From the NCBI GenBank assembly GCA_964017065.1, contig OZ024785.1:4316588-4380587 (forward strand): DNA of 64,000 bases, written 5' to 3'. Shown here piece by piece: positions 57,546 through 64,000 of this stretch. A program made the position numbers and the translations under genes. The notes under the pieces are model-generated. The model was not told the origin of the DNA. It was given only the letters and a program-made list of their open reading frames with translations, and ran no database searches. This DNA is from Haliclona indistincta (lineage: Eukaryota; Porifera; Demospongiae; Haplosclerida; Chalinidae). Each line of letters opens with the position of its first letter. Positions within the stretch are counted from its first letter, which is position 1.

Positions 57546-60500
57546 ATGGACCTTTTGCTGTTTTCCTTTTCTTTCACCTACTTGGCACTATCATTTGCCC
57601 AGCAAGCGAGTGAGTTGTCTGTAGTAGCAACCGAATATTTGTACTTTTGATACGCTTTACGTAAAAGTAATCAGTAGAAAGCCATGCAACGTCTGCTGCT
57701 GTTTATAGCTAGTCATACATGTATATAATTTGTATTCTATGCTGTTGGGGTATAAATTGCTGTTTTATTGTTATATGCAGATATTATTGTTTTTCCAAAG
57801 CCTGTGAATATTGCAGTGAATGCGAAAGCGAACTTCACGTGTACTGCTGTTGCAGGAGAAATCGAATGGGAGGTCAATGGACAACCTGTTGATGATCATC
57901 TCAGGAGCAGAGGATTCGATGATGAAGCTGTACCACTAACACTACTGAATGCAACACAGAACCTCCGCACAAGAACAATGTCAGTGAATGGATCAACTGA
58001 TAACAATGGATCCATCATCACATGTGTGGCCTACTTTACATCTCCATTTTCTATAATGGAGAGTGACCCAGCTCTTCTCCTTGTGTTTGAACCAGGTATG
58101 TACTGGACCCATACTATACCACCATGTTAGTGTTTACAACACACAGGACCAGTCAGTAACCTCACTGTGGTCTCCATCAACTCCACTACTGTCCTCATCT
58201 CCTGGAGTCCTCCCTTCACTCTGGAGGGGGTACCCATCCTGGGCTACAATGTCACCATCACTGAAACCACCAGTGGAGAGAATGAGATACTAGAATCAGA
58301 GAATACTACCATGCTGAATTACACATTCTCCATTGACGATCCTGATCCTTATAGTAACTTCACTGTCACTGTGGTACCTATCTATGAGACTGAAGATCAT
58401 CCTGAAACAACTATTACTTTCATGTTTCCATATAATCAAGGTAATTGGAGCCAAATTATTAATTTGTATACCACTATCTGCTTTCACATGTATTAGTTAC
58501 ATGTATGCTTCAACCACATGCCTTTAATATGTGTCACTATTTTGATAACTTTTACCTGTGGTAGGCAAAGTCTGTATTTTTTTATTACCCAGCTGGTCCA
58601 AATGGTAGTGTATTATTAGGAGCATAATAAGGAGAAGGAGCGTGTAACTATAATAGAAATATTGGAGCCTAAAAATGTGCCGCTTGCGCTGCAAAAGCCT
58701 TTCTTGGAAGGTTTCTTGTTGGCCGCATAAGATGGCGACCATAGCTCTGGCTAAAAGCTTGCTTGTTTTAGCCGGAGACGGGTAGGACAAACGTGGATGA
58801 ATGTATAGGTAGGAAATAGCGAGCCACAACGTGCAAAGAAAGGCCCAAGTTCCAAGTAGCAACATCGCATGGTGGCAGACTTTAGACTTCGATATTACTA
58901 CGTGAATACGGTAGTTGAATGCTCTTTCCCCTTATATGCTCCTGGTATTATCCATAATATTGTTTTTCTACAGTATCATCATCATCTGCTAGAATGAGTA
59001 TATCAACAATGACCTCAGTTATGACAGCCACAACCATAACACATCCTTCTGGTATAACAACAAAGGATTTCACATTGATAATAATGTGTGGTTTTGTGAG
59101 GCTTTAAATATGTGTTTTACCAACAAGGTTGCTTCAGTTTTCTATTCTAATCATCAGTTCTGTTTATCCTTTATGATACATGAAAAGCACTATACAAATA
59201 ATAGTATACTCTTATCACTGACTGTATCTGTGAACGAATTGTACTGATGTAGTTAAAATAACTTTATAGTAGGCAACGTTATTTTAGTAGTTTGATGTCT
59301 TGTACATAATGCAATTTGGTTCATAATGATAATAAAAGTGTTTTTGTTGAACATATCTAACAGGTGTTCTTTCACTTTTGACAGACTCTACTGGTTCGAC
59401 AAACAACCTTGCAGCCAGCTCAACTGTGATGCTAACAGCCTCATTCACACCAACATCAACACCTTTACCTCTACCTATTATTATTGCAAGTGAGTATTGA
59501 CTGTGCTGGAGTTGTTTAGATAGCAAAGCTTTTACTTGACCTATTGAGCAATCATGCTTATTTTACAGGTATCGTGCTTATTTTACAGGTATCGGAGCTT
59601 CTATTCTTCTACTCATTATAATATCAATAACGCTGCTTTTGATACTTTGCTGCTGCTTGGTGAAGTCAAAAAAAGAAAAAAATCATGTGACCGTAGGTAT
59701 AACAATTAATAATAATAATTCAGGTGAGCCTGAGTGAGTCCCACATTGATCTTATACATTGTATAGACGACTTGTACTGATTCAATTTGGGCTGCATTAG
59801 CTTCTAAATTTGAACAACTATTACTATGAAGCTATAACTCAGGCTCATCTCTCAAAATCCTAAGTGCTAATTTACAATTATTTTTTTGCAGAGGTAGTGA
59901 GTTTGACTGAGGTGAGCACATAAAAAAATATTATAGCTTTAACTAAATTCGTTACTCTTATTATGTGCCTGCAATGATTATTAATGATTTTTATTGCATG
60001 AAATAAACAGTGTAACATTGCAACTCTGCAGATTTCTTCAATGCAGTCTTCTTCTCTGGTAATTGCTACTGAGTCTCCTCTGGTTCTTGATGAAGAACCA
60101 CCTCGATATGCAACTTTAGACACATTTTCACATTTAGTTAGTGCTGCACCTATCGCTGTTGAGGTATGTTCACCAACATTAGTGCAAACCAACATTGATA
60201 TGTTGTTTTACGTTTAGGAACCAGTTGAATGTACTTGTGCGGTAGATGACTCAAGTCACCATGAGAAATCTGATGAAGAGGATGGCTTTACTATAATTTC
60301 AAGTATAATAATTATCTCAGTGTAGCAAATCAATGCTCTTGAATAATGAATAATTTTTACAGCTCCATCTACATGTAGCACAGTATCTCAACAAGCAGTA
60401 TCTACTGAAGAATCTCACCAAGCAATATCTACTGAAGAATCTCACCAAGCAATATCTACTGAAGAATCTCACCAAGCAATATCTACTGAAGAATCTCACC

Positions 60501-61666
60501 AATCGATATCTACTGAATCTTACCAAGTAACTATTGGTGAAATGGTGTTGCATGTCAAAATTAATTTGGTTTTATTTATACAGCTGCAGCTAGAAGAGTA
60601 TGTTATCGTGCCATCTGACTCAGTCAGTAATAATTTTCATACACACTTCTTTACCAAATTGTAATGTTGTTTTAGGTTGCTGAAGATGTTGCCAAAAAAT
60701 CTTCTGAGATCATGTCTACACAGGTACAAAACTATAGTACATAGATGCACACCATGCAGGAGCGCATGAACAGAAGAAGCGTACAACTGCAACTGTTCGT
60801 GAGTGCCAACGGAGTATAATCAGCAGTCAGCTAAGAACTCTCAAAGTTTCTGTGCTTAATTGTTTATTGCGTGGTGCATGTTCTGTACATGTGATCAGCA
60901 AGTTCCAAGCTGGTAGCTGAATTCTTTGAGCATAACGACAGAGAATGCTACAAACGCATTGCTGGTGTCTAGTTTATACTTTAACTACACACTTGAAAGC
61001 GCTGAGAACAGTCTCAATTCTTGCTGCTGTGATGTAAAAAATATTATTTGTAATAGCGGAAGTATGTCATCAATTATGTTCTGATGGCACTAAAGTTGCA
61101 CGCTCGTTCCGTTCATGCGCTCCTGTGCACACACATACTTTGGTAACACTGAAAATCAAGCTGAATCTGTTCTGTAGACCCAATATGCTGAACTAGGCTT
61201 TCACAAGAAGAGACCAAAAGCTACAATAGTGCCTGAGAAAGTAGTCTATGCTACTATATCACCACAAGAGAGAACATATGCCAATGCTGGTGAACAGAAG
61301 AGACTAGGTGAGGCAGCGTACCAGCCATGGTTATGTGAACAACTATTGTACACCACGTTTTTAGCTTCCCTATATGGTATCCCAACTGACGATGAGAGAG
61401 AAGAGATAGCTCATGCAACAAAGCACAAATGGCGGTTAATTGGACTGCAATTGGGAGTTCATGCTGAGTACCTGGATACCATTGCAGTGGAGCATAGTGA
61501 TGATCTAGCTCAGTGCTGTTCTACAGTGTTTAAACGATGGGCACACAATGAGCTATCAGGCAGTGACATTCAGCCATTTATGTGGCTCAGTCTCATCACA
61601 GTTCTTGATGGATCTCTTGTTCGAGAGACTAATCTAGCTAGAAAGATCGAAAATAAAATAAAATAA
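57546..61666 (+). CDS. Ig-FN3 receptor with repeat tail, ITIM-like motifs and death domain, plus partner of pair 4
   Basis: Exons: 57546-57609 signal peptide, 57781-58095 Ig, 58147-58440 FN3, 58974-59051 and 59385-59489 stalk, 59589-59696 TM, then 59892-59911, 60032-60163, 60218-60302, 60363-60536, 60594-60622, 60676-60723, 61178-61307 and 61365-61666. The sum is 1884 nt, 627 residues. Ig 22-126, FN3 127-224, TM about 287-312 (ASILLLIIISITLLLILCCCLV then KSKK). The tail has PPRYATLD (about 350), an acidic exon, five STEESHQAI repeats (about 405-455), EEYVIV, TQYAEL, VVYATI (good ITIM) and RTYANA. The death domain is about 537-623 (HKWRLIGLQLGV, VFKRWAHNEL, PFMWLSLITVLDG). The TM exon has two acceptors 20 nt apart from a tandem duplication; only the second keeps the helix. 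The intact sister of the dead gene at 12883. Confidence 0.86.
58615..58950. mobile_element. Intronic TIR-like insertion of about 330 bp
   Basis: Absent from the paralogous intron at 15350, where the flanks are continuous. Imperfect inverted ends: AGGAGCATAATAAGGAGAAG on the left against CCCCTTATATGCTCCT on the right. It includes AAGATGGCGAC near 58730. No coding frame recognised. Confidence 0.65.
60394..60524 (+). repeat. 27-bp coding minisatellite, 5 units
   Basis: Same unit as 16739-17148 (TCTACTGAAGAATCTCACCAAGCAATA), here with five copies inside one exon of the intact receptor, encoding STEESHQAI. A multiple of three, so copy-number change keeps frame. Confidence 0.9.
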
Positions 61667-62279
61667 TCATTGATTTTACATGTATTATTAGTTGTGTTTT
61701 TTGATTACCATACACTACCGGATACTGACAAAAAAGATTAGTTATTCCAGTGCTGCTCTATATAACAAAGTGCAGCTCTATATATTTCGATTCTTCTGTT
61801 CCGGTGTCACACTGGGGGGTGACAGGAAATCTGGTTGCTAGGAAATTTTGCCGCTGTGCCAATTTTTCCTAGCAAATTTGGCAGCATCAGCGGCACGGTT
61901 TCCTAGGAAAAATGGTCGCGTTTAGGAAATTATGCTACTCACGAGCACAGATCAGACCAGTTACGAAAGGCTGAGTTGTTAGTACTGTAGTTACTGAGTG
62001 AGTTGTCTAGCAACAACAGCTCAGAGGTAATAAGTTCCGTGTTCAAAACAGGCCGCAAGTCGTGCCGATTTGTTAGCGGCACGATTTCCTATAGAAACTT
62101 CGCCTCTGAGCCGACATGCCGCTGCCATATTTCCTAGGATAAGTTGGCGCAGCGGCAAAATTTCCTAGAGGCCAATTTTCTCTGTGACATCGGACTGACA
62201 CTTTCGGTTTTAGCCTAACGAGCTTGTGCTATCTGTCAGCCAAGTTTTTTTTTCATTTTTCATTTCAAAGAAATGTGAA
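61667..62279. other. 3' flank and an odd TTTCCTAG-rich segment
   Basis: After the receptor stop, 61800-62200 repeats short motifs: TTTCCTAG or its complement at least seven times, and GCCGCTG/CAGCGGC several times, in both orientations. The outer parts share GTGTCA near 61803 and its complement near 62190, hinting at a small inverted-end element. No reading frame is recognised. Confidence 0.4.
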
Positions 62280-63060
62280 TAGCAACTAGTGCTAATTAAA
62301 GGATGAAGAGAGGAGAGACTTCAAATATGAGAGAGAATGAGCCGATTTGATAGATACAGGCTAGGGAGACTATTCCAGAGTTTGATTGACGATGGATTAA
62401 AATATGAAGATGATTTGCGGAATAAAATTGAATGGAGAATAATTACGGGAAAAATAAGATGGAATATAGGAGGATATTGAAGTGGAGAATTGATTGAATG
62501 AGAATGATGATTTTTTAAACTTGAAAATTGTTACAATTTTAGCAGATCTCCTTTGTTGTGCCAAATTTGTAACTTTTAGGGAGGAAAGAACAAGGTTGTA
62601 GTCTGTCGACCATGATTTTGAAACTAGTTTTAAGGCAAAGCATTGAACAGACTCAAGGGCTGAGATGGTAGTCGAGGAAGATGGATCCCATTATGACAGA
62701 ACAGTATTCAAGAATTGGACGAACCAGAGTGAAGTAGAGAGTTAATAAGGTGGAAGAAGTGCGATGTAGATAAAAGTGACGGTATATCAGCCCAAGCACC
62801 TTCCTAGCCTTTTTACAAATGTTCTGGATATGTAATGACCATGAGAGATTCGGTTTGAATAGAAGACCCAGATATTTAAAGGAGTATAGACTCCTCAAGA
62901 GACGGTAATACATGTATCTGAAATCATCACAGGAGGGAAAGAGTCAAAATAGGACTGAGGGCGGAAATAAAAAATCATATACTTAGACTTTTGAGTATTT
63001 AGCTTCAGAGATTTCTCAGAAAGTCTAAGGTTGATTGCTTGAAGTTCGGAGAATTCACAG
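62280..63060 (-). pseudogene. Decayed LINE (non-LTR) reverse-transcriptase 3' part
   Basis: The minus strand reads LNTQKSKYMIFYF (about 63000-62960), a shift, then FKYLGLLFKPNLSWSLHI, ICKKARKVLGLIYRHFY and LYFTLVRPILEYCSVI (62880-62660), then after another shift ALESVQCFALKLVSKSW and a degraded C-terminus. The FKYLG...NLSW and LVRPILEYCS blocks are standard in the thumb/C-terminal part of CR1/L2/jockey-like RTs. Several stops make it dead. Confidence 0.75.
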
Positions 63061-63409
63061 AGAAGATATCAGAAGTAGAAGGCGTTAAGTTGTATATAAG
63101 CCAAGTCTACAATTCATGTTAGTGCTGTTTCTCTTGTATTGATGCTCTGCGAGGCTTTTCGCAGTACTATGTTTATTAGTCTACGATAGCTTGATGGTAT
63201 AGCTATAATAAGAATGGCTTACTACAGTCGTTGGGCCTTCTGCAGCGAAACAGAACCCGAGAGTCCGAAATTACCCCGTGTACGGAATTCCCCCGCCCTA
63301 GTCTATGTGTATGCCTGGTATCGGATCGGTAACATTGTCTTCACGGAAAGAGGATCTGTTCTGTTTTCTTTGCCCGAGTCTGTGCCCCTGGAGAGCAGTT
63401 GTCCGAACT
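63061..63409. other. Upstream region of the 63410 receptor, nothing coding
   Basis: The part just before the start (about 63320-63409) resembles 19690-19781, including CTGTGCCCCTGGAGA-type sequence. It probably holds leader and promoter. Overlapping short frames are not called. Confidence 0.4.
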
Positions 63410-64000
63410 ATGTGGCAAATATTACTCTTCATCGTCTCTTCTACTACATGTGTCACGCCGATTGTTGAAGCTGAATTGGCGTGTAAGTTTAGATCCGATA
63501 CGGCATCTTGAGTGCGGCTGTGAACGGCTGAACGCACCCACAAATGGCGTGACATTAGAACCGACTGTTGGTACATGTGGTACAATGATATTGTTCTCCA
63601 TAGATAGAAACGGTCGTTTTTTAGCCTACCATCACTCTCCGATATTGTTCTCTATGGATATAATTTTTTTTTTATAAAACTTTTTATTTATTAGCATACC
63701 ATCACTCTCTGATTGCGTAAACTGCCTGTGATAAGTTGCATGCATAGTCACGGTTGACGTCATCTAAGAATCTCAGATGTAGTTGCGGGCATGTATATGT
63801 ACATGTTCATAGGCTCTAGGAATCTATTTTAGCCTGTTACTGATTCTGTGTGTGGTATGTGGCTTTATAAATTACATTCCCATGCCTATGAATATAATTT
63901 CAAACCTTAGAAGTAGAGGTCATCATGTCCTTATAGCTATGTAGCTCTCCAATGGGATGATAATTATTGTTGTGGAGTGCCCATTGTTAGATTACACTTG
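63410..64000 (+). CDS. Start of another Ig-type receptor (signal-peptide exon only)
   Basis: The exon 63410-63482 encodes MWQILLFIVSS...EAELA and ends in GCGT/GTAAGT, phase 1. It is nearly identical to the first exon of the 19782-24125 receptor (MWQIILLVVSS), whose Ig exon follows about 500 bp later. Here the expected Ig exon would begin close to or beyond the right edge; none is visible to 64000. It is inferred to be a paralogue of that divergent receptor. Confidence 0.65.

Overview
The window is metazoan genomic DNA: AT-rich, with very short GT-AG introns, many transposable-element remnants and one 200-N assembly gap. A spongin/short-chain-collagen-like domain (53.1-53.6 kb) and the receptor architecture suggest a demosponge, probably Amphimedon or a relative. 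The species is inference, since no search could be run. Prokaryotic categories (operons, CRISPR, riboswitches) do not apply, and I recognised no rRNA or tRNA.

The window is dominated by a cluster of receptor genes of one plan: signal peptide, one Ig-like domain, one FN3 domain, a Ser/Thr stalk of small exons, a TM helix and a tyrosine-rich tail. Each extracellular unit is one exon bounded by phase-1 introns. I rebuilt eight full-length membrane receptors from splice signals; exon lengths sum to a multiple of three in every case: 1496-3510(+), 11265-12820(-), 19782-24125(+), 26010-27706(-), 27776-29928(+), 39220-40729(-), 41453-49811(+), 55887-57462(-) and 57546-61666(+), the first of these having a shorter last exon than its sister. 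Two run off the window (1-1425(-), 63410-(+)), one runs into the gap (32358-33472(-)), and there are many relics.

Most are arranged head to head. In four places a minus-strand receptor and a plus-strand receptor have start codons only about 60-85 bp apart over a conserved shared promoter (near 1.46, 12.85, 27.74 and 57.5 kb); a fifth, looser pair is near 41 kb. The minus partner has a short tail with NPAY and YEN(I/V) motifs. The plus partner has either a long NPAY/SAY/YENI array (1.5 and 27.8 kb) or ITIM-like tyrosines plus a C-terminal death domain (41.5-49.8 and 57.5-61.7 kb; a dead copy at 12.9-18.3 kb). The blocks 1-3.7 and 25.7-29.9 kb are duplicates, as are 11.1-18.3 and 55.5-61.7 kb. 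The FN3 exon and the 51-nt intron before it are nearly identical even between otherwise divergent genes, suggesting gene conversion. A neighbouring secreted-type gene joins the same Ig domain to a VWD domain (49.9-52.1 kb), and a broken one joins it to collagen repeats (52.4-53.6 kb). Together this looks like a birth-and-death paired-receptor complex suited to immune or self/non-self recognition.

Mobile DNA: a 5.26-kb tyrosine-recombinase (Ngaro/DIRS-type) retrotransposon with split direct repeats (5865-11123); nested TIR elements with 9-bp target duplications inside a receptor exon (13207-14644); three copies of a foldback family (21.4, 37.1, 47.6 kb) and a related one (53.75 kb); several hairpin MITEs; decayed LINE pieces (45.1, 62.3-63.1 kb) and another TE ORF relic (4.8-5.4 kb). 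Much of 18.4-19.8, 24.1-24.5, 33.8-35.3, 36.1-36.5 and 61.7-62.3 kb holds nothing I can name.
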